From assembly GCF_009932555.1 (NCBI RefSeq), contig NZ_BLJO01000009.1, positions 24,270 through 88,269 on the forward strand: 64,000 nucleotides of DNA, written 5' to 3'. Shown in pieces: positions 8,551-17,752 of this stretch. A program made the translations under genes and the position numbers. How positions within the stretch are numbered: position 1 is the stretch's first letter; every line of letters starts with the position of its first letter. The notes under the pieces are model-generated. The model made no database searches, was not told where the DNA came from, and saw only the letters and a list, made by a program, of their open reading frames with translations. Source of the stretch: Steroidobacter agaridevorans. GTDB taxonomy: Bacteria; Pseudomonadota; Gammaproteobacteria; Steroidobacterales; Steroidobacteraceae.

Positions 8551-8565
8551 GCACGGACGATCAAC

Positions 8566-9489
8566 ATGCGAATCAACGTCACTCTGCCCTTCGATCAGTT
8601 CCACGATGGCGATGGGTTCCTGACTCCCGAAGCCGTCATGGAGATCGGCGCTACGATGGAGCGCGTCGGCTTTGCCGGATGCAATGTGACCGATCATCCC
8701 TGCCCTTCGGGGCGCTGGCTCGATGCGGGCGGCCATCACGCGCAGGACCCGTTCGTGATGCTGTCCCTCGTCGCCATGGCCACGTGCACCGTGCGTTTGC
8801 AAACGGGAATCCTGGTACTGCCCTATCGCAATCCGTTCATCACGGCGCGCGCGGTCGCCACACTCGACGCTTTTTCCCGCGGTCGGGTGACGCTAGGCAT
8901 CGGCGCCGGCTATATGAAAGGCGAATACTTCGCACTCGGCGTCGATTTCGAGCGGCGCAACGAAATCGTCGACGAGTACATCGACGCACTGAAGGCCGCG
9001 TGGACCGCGGATGAGTTCTCTTTCAAAGGCACGAACTACGAGGCGCGCGGCAGTCGCATCCTTCCCCGACCAGTGCAGACACCTCACCCGCCGCTGCTCA
9101 TCGGTGGCAACTCCCATCGCGCCATCCGTCGTGCGGTGGAGAAAGGCGACGCCTGGTATCCCTTCTTTACAGCGCCCGGCGTATCGACAACATCGCGGAC
9201 AGCGCCCCTGACCAATGAGAGCGACCTGGCTGTCGCCCTTCAGTACTTGCGAGAGCACTGTGAGAAGGTTGGCCGCGAGCGCCCGCCCGAAATCATCCTC
9301 GGCAGCCTCAGCATGATCGAGCGCCGGTTCAACGCCGAAGCGGTGCTGGAAAAGATCGGCAAGTTGCGCGAGCTCGGCGTCGTCGGCGCCGCCGTACACG
9401 TGCAAGCGAGTACGCGTGCCGAGTGGTGCGATCTCGCGGAACATTTCGGCGAGGCCGTGTTGAGCAAACTTCGCCACGGTCGTCCATGA
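8566..9489 (+). CDS. LLM-class F420-dependent oxidoreductase (luciferase-like)
   Basis: 307 aa TIM-barrel of the bacterial luciferase-like superfamily. VTDHPCPS is the usual DH active-site segment; TGILVLPYRNP and RVTLGIGAGYMKGE match the F420-dependent LLM (TIGR03619-like) group. LLM proteins bind FMN or F420; the immediate neighbours (Fgd, CofC, FbiC) make F420 the likely cofactor. It would reduce or oxidise an organic substrate by hydride transfer at C5 of F420. ATG at 8566, 15 bp after the SDR; it overlaps the next gene by ATGA. Substrate unknown. Confidence 0.88.
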   Translation: MRINVTLPFDQFHDGDGFLTPEAVMEIGATMERVGFAGCNVTDHPCPSGRWLDAGGHHAQDPFVMLSLVAMATCTVRLQTGILVLPYRNPFITARAVATLDAFSRGRVTLGIGAGYMKGEYFALGVDFERRNEIVDEYIDALKAAWTADEFSFKGTNYEARGSRILPRPVQTPHPPLLIGGNSHRAIRRAVEKGDAWYPFFTAPGVSTTSRTAPLTNESDLAVALQYLREHCEKVGRERPPEIILGSLSMIERRFNAEAVLEKIGKLRELGVVGAAVHVQASTRAEWCDLAEHFGEAVLSKLRHGRP

Positions 9490-10502
9490 ATCGAGCACCG
9501 CTGCAGCTGGGCTACAAGGCGTCGTCGGAGCAGTTCGGGCCGACCGAGTTGCTGAACTACGCCGTGCTCGCCGAGACGGTGGGTCTCGATTCGGTTTGGA
9601 TCAGCGACCACTTTCAGCCATGGCGGCACACGGGCGGACACGCACCTTTCTCGTTGGCGTGGCTCGGCGCATTGGGCGCACGCACTTCTCGTGTGCTCAT
9701 CGGCACGAGTGTGCTGACACCGACATTCCGCTATCACCCGTCGGTCGTCGCGCAGGCGTTTGCCACGTTGGGAGCCCTGTTTCCCGGGCGAGTCGCGCTG
9801 GGCGCGGGCACGGGGGAATCGCTCAATGAAGTACCGGCGAGCGGCATGCACTGGCCCGAGCAGAAAGAGCGCACGGCCCGCTTCAAGGAAGCGATCGACC
9901 TGATCCGCCGACTGTGGATCGAGGAACAACTGACCTACGAGGGCACTTTCTACAGGACCGCGAATGCGACGATCTACGATCGGCCCGACCTACCGGTTCC
10001 TATCTACATCGCTGCCGCGGGTCCGGTTATGGCGAAGTTTGCAGGCGAACATGGCGACGGCTTCATTTGCACGAGCGGCAAGCCATGGGAGCTTTACACG
10101 CAGACGCTGTTGCCGAGCTTGCATACGGGCTTGCAGCAAGCTGGCAAAACTCCGCGAGCCTTCGATCGCATGATTGAGATCAAGCTGTCATTCGACACCG
10201 ACCGAGAGCGAGCGCTGCAGGACACACGCTTCTGGGGCGCGCTCGCACTCCGGCCCGAGGAAAAGCTCAACGTCGAAGACCCCTTGGAGATGGAGCGATT
10301 GGCTGACGCGCTGCCGGTGGAACGCGCCGCCTCGCGTTGGATTGTCAGCAACGATGCGGACGAAACCGTGCAACGGGTCGGTCAATATGTGGAGCTCGGC
10401 TTCAATCACCTGGTGTTCCATGCGCCGGGGCCGGATCAAGGCCGTTTCCTCGAACTCTTCGGCGAACAGATCGCGCCGCGTCTGCGCGCGAAGTTCGGAT
10501 AG
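9486..10502 (+). CDS. fgd: F420-dependent glucose-6-phosphate dehydrogenase
   Basis: 338 aa, co-linear with mycobacterial FGD1. It oxidises glucose 6-phosphate to 6-phosphogluconolactone and regenerates reduced F420. His42 and Trp46 in SDHFQPWRHTGGHAPFS and Glu111 in GAGTGESLNE match the FGD1 active-site His40, Trp44 and Glu109; Lys199, Lys260 and Arg284 match the phosphate-binding Lys198, Lys259 and Arg283. The ATG at 9486 overlaps the LLM stop. Placed directly before F420 biosynthesis genes, it is the likely source of F420H2. Typically actinobacterial, so horizontal acquisition is probable (inference). Confidence 0.92.
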   Translation: MNRAPLQLGYKASSEQFGPTELLNYAVLAETVGLDSVWISDHFQPWRHTGGHAPFSLAWLGALGARTSRVLIGTSVLTPTFRYHPSVVAQAFATLGALFPGRVALGAGTGESLNEVPASGMHWPEQKERTARFKEAIDLIRRLWIEEQLTYEGTFYRTANATIYDRPDLPVPIYIAAAGPVMAKFAGEHGDGFICTSGKPWELYTQTLLPSLHTGLQQAGKTPRAFDRMIEIKLSFDTDRERALQDTRFWGALALRPEEKLNVEDPLEMERLADALPVERAASRWIVSNDADETVQRVGQYVELGFNHLVFHAPGPDQGRFLELFGEQIAPRLRAKFG

Positions 10503-10513
10503 CAGGCGTTGGT

Positions 10514-11194
10514 ATGGCATCGACCTGGGCATTGGTTCCTCTCAAATCGAGCGAACGGGCCAAGTCGCGGCTCGCTGAAGTGCTGGATGCCGAACAGCGC
10601 AGGCAGCTGTTCTTTGCGCTCGCGGAACAGGTCATCGTCGCCCTGCATGAGAGCAGGAACATTGACGCAGTCGCCGTCGTAACGTCGAGCCTTGAAGTCG
10701 CTGAGTTCGCGACGTCGCTGCACGCGATGCCGATCCTGCAGGAGGCAGACGCGGGTATGTCGCCCGCGCTCGAGTCGGCACTGCGAAGTTTTCAGGCTAT
10801 GCAGCTAGAGCGCGTATTGATGGTGCCGGGCGATCTTCCTCTGATCTCCGCTCGCGCGGTGGATGCGATCTTCGAAGCTCAAACTGCGAGCGAGCAGGTC
10901 GTGCTCGTCCCCGACCGTCGTCACGAAGGCACGAACGCCTTGCTCTGCTCGCCTCCGCAGGCGATAGCGCCGCGCTTCGGCAGTTGCAGCTTCACACGGC
11001 ACCTGAGTGCGGCTCGCGCCGCCAACATCGCCACACGTGTTGTTGAGATCGAGGAACTGGCGCTCGATCTGGATTGCGCCGACGATCTGGATTACCTGCG
11101 CAGTCATGCATTCGAGCGCTCGGCAAGTCTTTTGGCGCCGCTGCGCTTGGCGACTGCCAGCAATGTGCCACTCCGCGCAGCGCTCGTCGGGTGA
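10514..11194 (+). CDS. cofC: CofC/FbiD guanylyltransferase of F420 biosynthesis
   Basis: 226 aa nucleotidyltransferase. The family condenses GTP with 2-phospholactate, phosphoenolpyruvate or 3-phosphoglycerate to make the donor of the F420 side chain. PLKSSERAKSRL is the N-terminal nucleotide loop; MVPGDLPLI is the metal-binding strand; HEGTNALLCSPP and FGSCSFTRHLSAA are diagnostic of CofC. Which three-carbon acid it uses cannot be read from sequence. ATG at 10514, 11 bp after fgd and 4 bp before fbiC. The partner transferase (CofD/FbiA) and ligase (CofE/FbiB) are not in this window. Confidence 0.9.
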   Translation: MASTWALVPLKSSERAKSRLAEVLDAEQRRQLFFALAEQVIVALHESRNIDAVAVVTSSLEVAEFATSLHAMPILQEADAGMSPALESALRSFQAMQLERVLMVPGDLPLISARAVDAIFEAQTASEQVVLVPDRRHEGTNALLCSPPQAIAPRFGSCSFTRHLSAARAANIATRVVEIEELALDLDCADDLDYLRSHAFERSASLLAPLRLATASNVPLRAALVG

Positions 11195-11198
11195 CGCA

Positions 11199-13586
11199 AT
11201 GATGCTGAGCCCAGAACAGTGCTACGAACTGCTGGCGCATGCTGACTGGCGTGATCTCTCGCCACTCGCTACGAAGCTTCGCGAGCAAGTGTGGGGAACG
11301 CGTGTCAGCTATTCGCGCAAGGTTTTCGTGCCGCTGACGCAGCTGTGCCGTGACGTTTGCCACTACTGCACGTTTGCGAAGACTCCCAGTCGCTTGTCGA
11401 AGCCGTATCTCACCCCGGACGAGGTTCTTCGAATCGCACATGAAGGTGCCGCACTGGGCTGCAAGGAGGTGTTGTTCACGCTCGGAGACCAGCCGGAGCT
11501 GCGCTATGCAAGGGCGCGCGACGCACTCACCGAGCTGGGCTTTGCGACGACGTTGGCGTATCTCGAACATGTCGCGGCGCTGGTACTGCGTGAAACCGGG
11601 CTGCTGCCTCATCTCAATCCTGGTTTGATGAGCGCGAACGATCTCGCCCGGCTGCGACATGTCGCACCTTCGATGGGCATCATGCTGGAATCCGCCGCCG
11701 AACGTCTGTGCGAACGAGGCGGCCCGCACTACGGCTCACCCGACAAAGCACCGTCCCGGCGATTGGAAACACTGCGCCTGGCCGGCGAAGCCCGCATCCC
11801 GATGACCAGCGGCATTCTCATCGGCATCGGCGAAACACGACGCGAGCGTATCGATTCGCTGCTGGCGCTGCGCGACCTCGCCGACCGCTATGGTCATCTC
11901 CAGGAAATCATCATTCAGAACTTCCGTGCCAAGGCTGGCACGAAGATGCAGCACTCGCCGGAGCCATCCAACGATGAGCTGTGCTGGACAGTCGCCGTCG
12001 CTCGATTGATGTTCGGTCCGCAGATGAGCATTCAGGCGCCGCCGAATCTCTACGATGGCGACCTGACCGAGCTCATTGCGGCCGGCATCAACGATTGGGG
12101 TGGCGTATCGCCGCTCACGCCGGATCATGTGAATCCGGAGGCACCCTGGCCACATCTCGATCGGCTCGCGACCGAGACCGGTCGGGCCGGTTGCGACTTG
12201 GTTGAGCGGCTTACCGCTTATCCCAGTTATGTACGGGCTCGGCACGAATGGCTTGCAGATGAGCTGCAAGCGCCCGTGCTGAGACAGTCGGACGGCGCCG
12301 GATGGGCACGCGTTGGCCGTTGGTGTGCCGGAGCTGCGGATCCAGCAAATCAGGACGATCTTCGCGATGTGACTCCGGCAGCGGTTGTGCGCCGTTCCCG
12401 AATCGCTGATCTGGTGGAGCGGGCGGCAACTGGCAATGAACTCGTTGAAGACGAGATCGCCGAGATCTTCACCGCGCGTGGCGCGGATTTCGTTCGCACC
12501 TGCGAGGTCGCAACCGAAGTGCGACAGCAAGCGGTCGGCGACACAGTGAGTTATGCCGTCGTCCGCAATATCAATTACACGAACGTTTGCTTGTACAAAT
12601 GTGGCTTCTGCGCTTTCTCCAAGGGGCGCACGCACGAGCACCTCCGTGGCGCACCGTATCTGGTCGACCTCGACGAAATCCGCCGCCGCGTGCGCGAAGC
12701 ATGGGAGCGAGGCGGCACGGAAGTGTGCATGCAGGGCGGCATCCATCCTTCCTTCACGGGACACACTTATTTAGAGATTTGCCGGGCGGCGAAGCAGGCA
12801 CAACCGCAGATTCACATTCACGCGTTCTCGCCGCTCGAAGTCAGCCATGGCGCGCAAACGCTCGGCATTTCGGTGCGCGATTTCCTCATGGAACTCAAGC
12901 AAGCGGGATTGGGCTCGCTGCCGGGAACGGCGGCGGAGATTCTGGATGACGAGATCCGCGGCGTCCTCGCGCCCGACAAGCTGAGCACGCGGGAATGGCT
13001 GGATGTTGTCGCTCAGGCGCATCGGGTGGGTCTGCCCACGACTTCGACGATCATGTTCGGACACATCGAAGGCTATGAGCACTGGGCCAGGCACCTGTTG
13101 CTGTTGAGACGATTGCAGCAGGACACCGGCGGACTGACCGAGTTCGTTCCTCTGCCCTTCGTCCATATGGAAGCGCCAATGTATCTGCGTGGGCGCGCGC
13201 GTAAGGGGCCGACGCTGCGGGAGACGGTGCTGATGCATGCGGTGGCCCGCTTGGTGCTCCATCCGGTTGTGCCGAATGTGCAGGTATCGTGGGTGAAGCT
13301 TGGCCCGCAATGGGCGCAGCGTTGCCTCGAGGCCGGGGCGAACGATCTCGGCGGTACTTTGATGAACGAGTCCATCAGCCGCGCCGCGGGCGCGACGCAC
13401 GGACAGGAGCTAGAGCCGCATCAGATGCAGCAGCTCATCGCGGAGTTAGGGCGTCCATATCGGCAGCGAACGACGCTGTATGGGGATGCCAACGCTGAGC
13501 AGATCGAGCGCGCCGACTGCGCGGCGCCACTGCTCAAGCCGTACAACGCGCCGCTTTCGAGCAGAGCGATGCGCGTCGTAGCATGA
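11199..13586 (+). CDS. fbiC: FO synthase, fused CofG-CofH (FbiC)
   Basis: 795 aa with two radical-SAM halves. The N-terminal CofG half has Cys50-x3-Cys54-x2-Cys57 (CRDVCHYC); the C-terminal CofH half has Cys464-x3-Cys468-x2-Cys471 (CLYKCGFC). Together they make 7,8-didemethyl-8-hydroxy-5-deazariboflavin (FO), the chromophore of F420, from tyrosine and a pyrimidine intermediate. The fused form is typical of Actinobacteria; archaea use separate CofG and CofH. ATG at 11199, 4 bp after cofC; this is the last gene of the plus-strand run, with an opposing gene ending 1 nt beyond its stop. The ribosome site is weak, suggesting coupling to cofC. Confidence 0.95.
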   Translation: MMLSPEQCYELLAHADWRDLSPLATKLREQVWGTRVSYSRKVFVPLTQLCRDVCHYCTFAKTPSRLSKPYLTPDEVLRIAHEGAALGCKEVLFTLGDQPELRYARARDALTELGFATTLAYLEHVAALVLRETGLLPHLNPGLMSANDLARLRHVAPSMGIMLESAAERLCERGGPHYGSPDKAPSRRLETLRLAGEARIPMTSGILIGIGETRRERIDSLLALRDLADRYGHLQEIIIQNFRAKAGTKMQHSPEPSNDELCWTVAVARLMFGPQMSIQAPPNLYDGDLTELIAAGINDWGGVSPLTPDHVNPEAPWPHLDRLATETGRAGCDLVERLTAYPSYVRARHEWLADELQAPVLRQSDGAGWARVGRWCAGAADPANQDDLRDVTPAAVVRRSRIADLVERAATGNELVEDEIAEIFTARGADFVRTCEVATEVRQQAVGDTVSYAVVRNINYTNVCLYKCGFCAFSKGRTHEHLRGAPYLVDLDEIRRRVREAWERGGTEVCMQGGIHPSFTGHTYLEICRAAKQAQPQIHIHAFSPLEVSHGAQTLGISVRDFLMELKQAGLGSLPGTAAEILDDEIRGVLAPDKLSTREWLDVVAQAHRVGLPTTSTIMFGHIEGYEHWARHLLLLRRLQQDTGGLTEFVPLPFVHMEAPMYLRGRARKGPTLRETVLMHAVARLVLHPVVPNVQVSWVKLGPQWAQRCLEAGANDLGGTLMNESISRAAGATHGQELEPHQMQQLIAELGRPYRQRTTLYGDANAEQIERADCAAPLLKPYNAPLSSRAMRVVA

Positions 13587-13587
13587 G

Positions 13588-14397
13588 CTATTCCTTATCC
13601 TTGCTCTTCCCGCCGATGCTCTGAATGTACCGCTCGATGCCGGCGAGATACTCCGGATTGAGCATCAGCGCGCTGTTCGCCATCCGCTCGACGTTGCGGG
13701 CTTGCGCGAGCCCAACGTCGTGCGCCAACTCGATGGCAATCTTCGCCGTACCCATCTGCTCGCCGTTCTGCTGAGCCAGATGGCGGCAGAACTTCATGAC
13801 GTCTTCAGCGAACGTCTCGTCCGGGAACACTTCGTGAACCAGCCCCATGATCAGCGCCTTGTCCGCGCTCGCCGGCAGGTTCGCCATGATGAGATAGCGC
13901 GCCCAATGCGGCCCGATGATGCGCGCCAGGCGGCTCACACCATTGGAGGCCGGCAGCACTCCGAACTTGCCCTCCGGGAACGCATAACTCGCGCTCCTGG
14001 CCGCGAGCCGAAAATCACAGGATAGCGATAACTCCAGCCCCCCACCGACGCAGGCGGCGTGGTGGGCGACGACGATCGGCTTCTCGATCGCCTCCATCTC
14101 ATCGTAAATGCGATGCATGCCATGCAATCGCAGGCGATGTTTCTCGCGGATCGCCGATCCCGTTCGCGCCGGCCCGCCTTCGTCGTTGCCACGCAGGTCG
14201 GCGCCCGCGCAGAAATATCGGCCGTTCGCACGAACCAGCAACACCTTCAGCTCGGGCGTGTCGCGGAAATGATGTAGCGCCTGCTCGAACAGCGACATCG
14301 TCTCGGCGGACAGCGAATTCAGCTTGTCCGGTCGATTCAGGGTCGCGATCAGGATCGCGCCGTCCTGTTCGGTCAGCAGATGGGGAGCTTCGGACAC
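13588..14397 (-). CDS. Enoyl-CoA hydratase/isomerase family protein
   Basis: 269 aa crotonase-fold protein. FCAGADLRG is the oxyanion-hole strand and CVGGGLELSLSCD the second oxyanion segment; ATLNRPDKLN is the usual N-terminal signature. It hydrates or isomerises enoyl-CoA in beta-oxidation-like pathways; exact chemistry is unpredictable in this superfamily. GTG start at 14397 with AGGAGAC upstream. It lies 13 bp after the fused acyl-CoA dehydrogenase, which would make its substrate. It is last in the minus run from the operator at 16686. Confidence 0.9.
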   Translation of the reverse strand: MSEAPHLLTEQDGAILIATLNRPDKLNSLSAETMSLFEQALHHFRDTPELKVLLVRANGRYFCAGADLRGNDEGGPARTGSAIREKHRLRLHGMHRIYDEMEAIEKPIVVAHHAACVGGGLELSLSCDFRLAARSASYAFPEGKFGVLPASNGVSRLARIIGPHWARYLIMANLPASADKALIMGLVHEVFPDETFAEDVMKFCRHLAQQNGEQMGTAKIAIELAHDVGLAQARNVERMANSALMLNPEYLAGIERYIQSIGGKSKDKE

Positions 14398-14410
14398 AGT
14401 CGTCTCCTGC

Positions 14411-16618
14411 TCAGGCTCGGCTGCGCGGCAGACCCAGCCCGCGCTCGGCGATCATACTGCGATGGACTTCGCTGGTGCCGCCATAGATCGTCGTGCCCTG
14501 CGCGTGGCGGTAACATTGATTGAGGAAGCCCGCCGGGCCGCTGCGATTGGAGAGCGAATACGGCGCGGTGAGATTCAACAGATCGGCGGAATCCTTCAGG
14601 AACTTCTCGGACGAGAACAGTTTCGCCATCGGGCCATAGCCTACGTTCGGGTGCTTCTGGGTCGCTGCCCACACCGCGCGATACGCAATGACTTCTGAAA
14701 GCAGCACATGCGCCGTCGAGCGCGCCAAGCGCACTTGAGCCGCCGGGTCTTCGATCAAAGACCCGCCTCGATAGCGAATCTCGCGGCACAGCTCCTCGGC
14801 GGCGTGCACCATGTGTCGCTGGCTCTTCGAAAAGCCTCCGCCGTGCTCCATCTCCAGCGCGCCAGCCATCACTTTTACGCCGCCGTCGACCGGCCCGAGG
14901 CGATAGCTGTCCTTGACCTTCACGCCATCGTAGTAAGTGATATTGGTGCGCTCGTCCTGGAACGTAAACACCGGCTGGATGCTCACACCGGCACTCTTCA
15001 GCGGCACGATGAACATCGTCAACCCTTTGTGCTTGGGCACGTCGGGATTGGTCCGCGTCAGCATCAGCACGTAATCGGCGATGTTGGCGCCACTCGTAAA
15101 CATCTTGGAGCCGTCGATGCGCCAACCTTCACCATCACGCGTCGCGCGAGTCTGGGCAGCAAAGACGTCGGACCCGCAACTCGGCTCCGAGTAGCCGAGA
15201 CTGCAGACGACTTCGCCTGACACGATCTTCGTCAGCACCTCGCGCTTCAACTCATCGCCGCCGAACAGCCGGATCATGGTGCCGACCAATCCGGTCGTGC
15301 TGATCGCATGACTGCTCCAGCCCACCTCTTCCCAGGCCTGATGCAAGGCGTTCATCGCGTACGGCGGCGCCTGTCGACCGCCCCATTCCTTCGGCCACGA
15401 CGGGAACAACAAGCCGGCTTCGGCGAGCTGACGATGCACGCCGGCATCGTGCCCGTCGAAAGAATAGTGAGCTTTGGCTCGGAGCTCGGGCGTCAGCGTC
15501 TTCTCGAAGAACGAGTGGACTTCCTTCGCCAGCGCATGCGCCTCTTCGCCCAGATCGAAATCGATCGTCACCGCTCCGGCATCGGGCAAAGCTGCCTGCT
15601 CGCCGGAATAAAGCCGTCGCCCGGCTTCTTCCAACAAGCGCGCTGGGTCGCCCAGAATCAGCGGCCAGGCCTTGGCGCGAAGGTTATATAGATGAATGTC
15701 GTATTCGGTTGTGAGGCCGTAACCGCCGAACGTGTGCAGCGCCTGCGCGACCGCGCGCCCCGCTGTATCGACGTTCCACCACGTGGCCAGCGAAACTTCC
15801 GCGCCCGCCTCGGCTTTGCCATCGGCGATATCTCGAATGGCTTTCCAAGTCAGGAACTTGCCACCGTCGACATCGGTGCTGAGATCCGCAAGCGGATGTG
15901 AGATCGCTTGATACGTCCCGATCGGCTGGCCGAAGGCCGAGCGTTCGCAAGCGTAGGCCGAAGCAAGACGGATTGCCTCGCGGGACAGGCCTGCGAGCGC
16001 GGCTGAAATCAGCAGCTTCCATTCCTCGATGGCCTGCGCGAAAAGCCTGCGGCCCGATTCATTGTTCGACAACACCGAACGCTCGCCATCTGCGAGACGC
16101 AACTCGGCGATGGGTGTCGACGCAAGATTCGGCTCCGCCTTGCGCTCGCTCGCCGGCACCTGAATCAGCACGATTCGATCGCCATCGCGCGCAATGACAG
16201 CTTCCGCGACCGATCCGCCGGCGACCCACTGCACCGGCTCATCCGCAATGTCATGAAATGCGATGCTCACCACCGCTTCGCCGGACAGCACACGTTCGAG
16301 CCAGGCATTCGTGGCGCTCGGCGCCAGCGTTGCGAGCAAACGGGCTGCAACGAGTGTTTCGGCGATAGGCCCCGATGCCAGCGTCCGGCCCACCTCTTCC
16401 ATGAATACGACCGCGTCGAGCAGCCCGAGGCCGACACCGCCGGCATCCTCGGGCACACGCAAAGAGAATGCACCCAGCTCCGCCAGCCCACTCCACAACG
16501 CCGGATCGAAGCCTGACGGCTGCGCGGCGCGCACGCGGCCCATGCTGCTGTTTTCGTCGAGATAACGAGCGAAGTTTTCGCGCAGCAGTTGCTGGTCTTC
16601 GGAAAGCTCGAAGTTCAT
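14411..16618 (-). CDS. Fused double acyl-CoA dehydrogenase
   Basis: 735 aa, about twice the usual 380, made of two acyl-CoA dehydrogenase domains in tandem. Residues 1-345 form a diverged domain (LSEDQQLLRENFARYL; RSAFGQPIGTYQAISHPLADL; HTFGGYGLTTEYDIHLY). Residues 355-735 are a fuller FAD domain with LGYSEPSCGSDVFAAQT, a GGTSEVHRSMIAERGL C terminus and the flavin-binding GEGWRIDGSKMFTSG. Many steroid side-chain dehydrogenases are alpha2-beta2 heterotetramers; this looks like both subunits on one chain (inference). ATG at 16618. A perfect 22-bp palindrome lies 68 bp upstream. Confidence 0.92.
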   Translation of the reverse strand: MNFELSEDQQLLRENFARYLDENSSMGRVRAAQPSGFDPALWSGLAELGAFSLRVPEDAGGVGLGLLDAVVFMEEVGRTLASGPIAETLVAARLLATLAPSATNAWLERVLSGEAVVSIAFHDIADEPVQWVAGGSVAEAVIARDGDRIVLIQVPASERKAEPNLASTPIAELRLADGERSVLSNNESGRRLFAQAIEEWKLLISAALAGLSREAIRLASAYACERSAFGQPIGTYQAISHPLADLSTDVDGGKFLTWKAIRDIADGKAEAGAEVSLATWWNVDTAGRAVAQALHTFGGYGLTTEYDIHLYNLRAKAWPLILGDPARLLEEAGRRLYSGEQAALPDAGAVTIDFDLGEEAHALAKEVHSFFEKTLTPELRAKAHYSFDGHDAGVHRQLAEAGLLFPSWPKEWGGRQAPPYAMNALHQAWEEVGWSSHAISTTGLVGTMIRLFGGDELKREVLTKIVSGEVVCSLGYSEPSCGSDVFAAQTRATRDGEGWRIDGSKMFTSGANIADYVLMLTRTNPDVPKHKGLTMFIVPLKSAGVSIQPVFTFQDERTNITYYDGVKVKDSYRLGPVDGGVKVMAGALEMEHGGGFSKSQRHMVHAAEELCREIRYRGGSLIEDPAAQVRLARSTAHVLLSEVIAYRAVWAATQKHPNVGYGPMAKLFSSEKFLKDSADLLNLTAPYSLSNRSGPAGFLNQCYRHAQGTTIYGGTSEVHRSMIAERGLGLPRSRA

Positions 16619-16685
16619 GGACGGACGACTCGTGACGCGATGGTCGAGACCACAGGAGAATGACCCTAACCGGTCGCTTCCCCGC

Positions 16686-16707
16686 TAGTCAACAGCTGTG
16701 TTGACTA
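16686..16707. promoter_or_regulatory. Palindromic operator, site 3 (perfect)
   Basis: Left arm TAGTCAACA, spacer GCTG, right arm TGTTGACTA: a perfect 9-4-9 palindrome and the best copy in the window. It overlaps the stop codon of the upstream esterase gene and lies 68 bp before the fused acyl-CoA dehydrogenase start, so it marks a promoter inside the minus-strand gene run. Confidence 0.8.
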
Positions 16708-17685
16708 CGCGCGCAACGGGGTCACATTGCTGCTTTCGCTGCGCCGGCCGACGTGCCTCTGGATGAAGGCCACCATGTCTTTGCGCGCCAGCGGAGCTTC
16801 TCTGAACATCGCTTCGAACAACGGAAACGCGTGGGGCAGCACCGGCCACACATCGAGCTGCGTTTCCACACCGGCCTCTCGCGCCCGCGCGGCCGCAAGC
16901 AGGGTGTCGTCGAGCAGAAATTCCTCCTCCCCGACCAGGAAATAGAGCGGCGGAAAGCCCGAGTAATCGGCATACAGCGGCGAGATTTCCGGGTTCGACG
17001 CATCCTGCCCGTTGACGTACCACTGCGTCATCCGATAGGCGAACCCGGTCGGAATCAATGCCTCGCGCTTGGCATTGAATCCGCGCGAAGGTGGCGCATG
17101 CGTACGCCCCAGTTCTGTCACTGCAGAGATCGGCACAGCGCACGCTGGCATAGGCAGGCCTGCCTTGCGGATGCGCTGTAACAAACAAAGCACGAGATTG
17201 CCGCCCGCCGACTCGCCAATGACAACGATGCGCTCGGGCGCGAAGCCGAGATTCAACAGCGCACGATACGCATGCTCACAATCATTTAGCGCCGCCGGCC
17301 AGGGATGCTGGGGGATCAATCGGTAGTCGGGCATGAACCCGAAGGCCTCGAGATCGCTGCACATCCGCCCCAGCAGCTCGACCTGCAGATTGGGCGACGC
17401 AGGGAATACGAAAGCCCCGCCGTGCAGATAAAGGATCGCGATCCGGTCGCGATTGCCAGGCTCGCCAATGATCGGGCCAGGCACATTGCCGAGGATGCCG
17501 TAACGGGCTGTCAGGCCGGAGTATTTGTTTTTCAGCCCCGCCACCGCGCGTGTTTGCAGAGCCACGATGCGTTCCGGCGACGACTTCGCCATGCGCGAGA
17601 CCAGCGGCTTGAAAAAGGACCGCAACAACTTCACGCGCCACCGGCTGCGCCATCCGATGCGCACTTGTTTTATTTCCACCGCCAT
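16705..17685 (-). CDS. Alpha/beta-hydrolase, hormone-sensitive-lipase-like esterase
   Basis: 326 aa serine hydrolase. YLHGGAFVFPASPN is the HGG oxyanion motif of the HSL/alpha-beta hydrolase-3 family and GESAGGNLV the nucleophile elbow; FLVGEEEFLLDD and a later LPHAFPLFE supply the Asp and His region. It probably cleaves a carboxylic ester or lactone. ATG at 17685, 67 bp after the TonB receptor stop. Its own TAG stop lies inside operator site 3. Substrate unknown. Confidence 0.9.
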   Translation of the reverse strand: MAVEIKQVRIGWRSRWRVKLLRSFFKPLVSRMAKSSPERIVALQTRAVAGLKNKYSGLTARYGILGNVPGPIIGEPGNRDRIAILYLHGGAFVFPASPNLQVELLGRMCSDLEAFGFMPDYRLIPQHPWPAALNDCEHAYRALLNLGFAPERIVVIGESAGGNLVLCLLQRIRKAGLPMPACAVPISAVTELGRTHAPPSRGFNAKREALIPTGFAYRMTQWYVNGQDASNPEISPLYADYSGFPPLYFLVGEEEFLLDDTLLAAARAREAGVETQLDVWPVLPHAFPLFEAMFREAPLARKDMVAFIQRHVGRRSESSNVTPLRA

Positions 17686-17752
17686 GAGTCCTCGCTTCCG
17701 GCGGCAGCCCCGGCCGATCGCTCAGCCGGGGCGCTCACTATCGAATGTCAGA

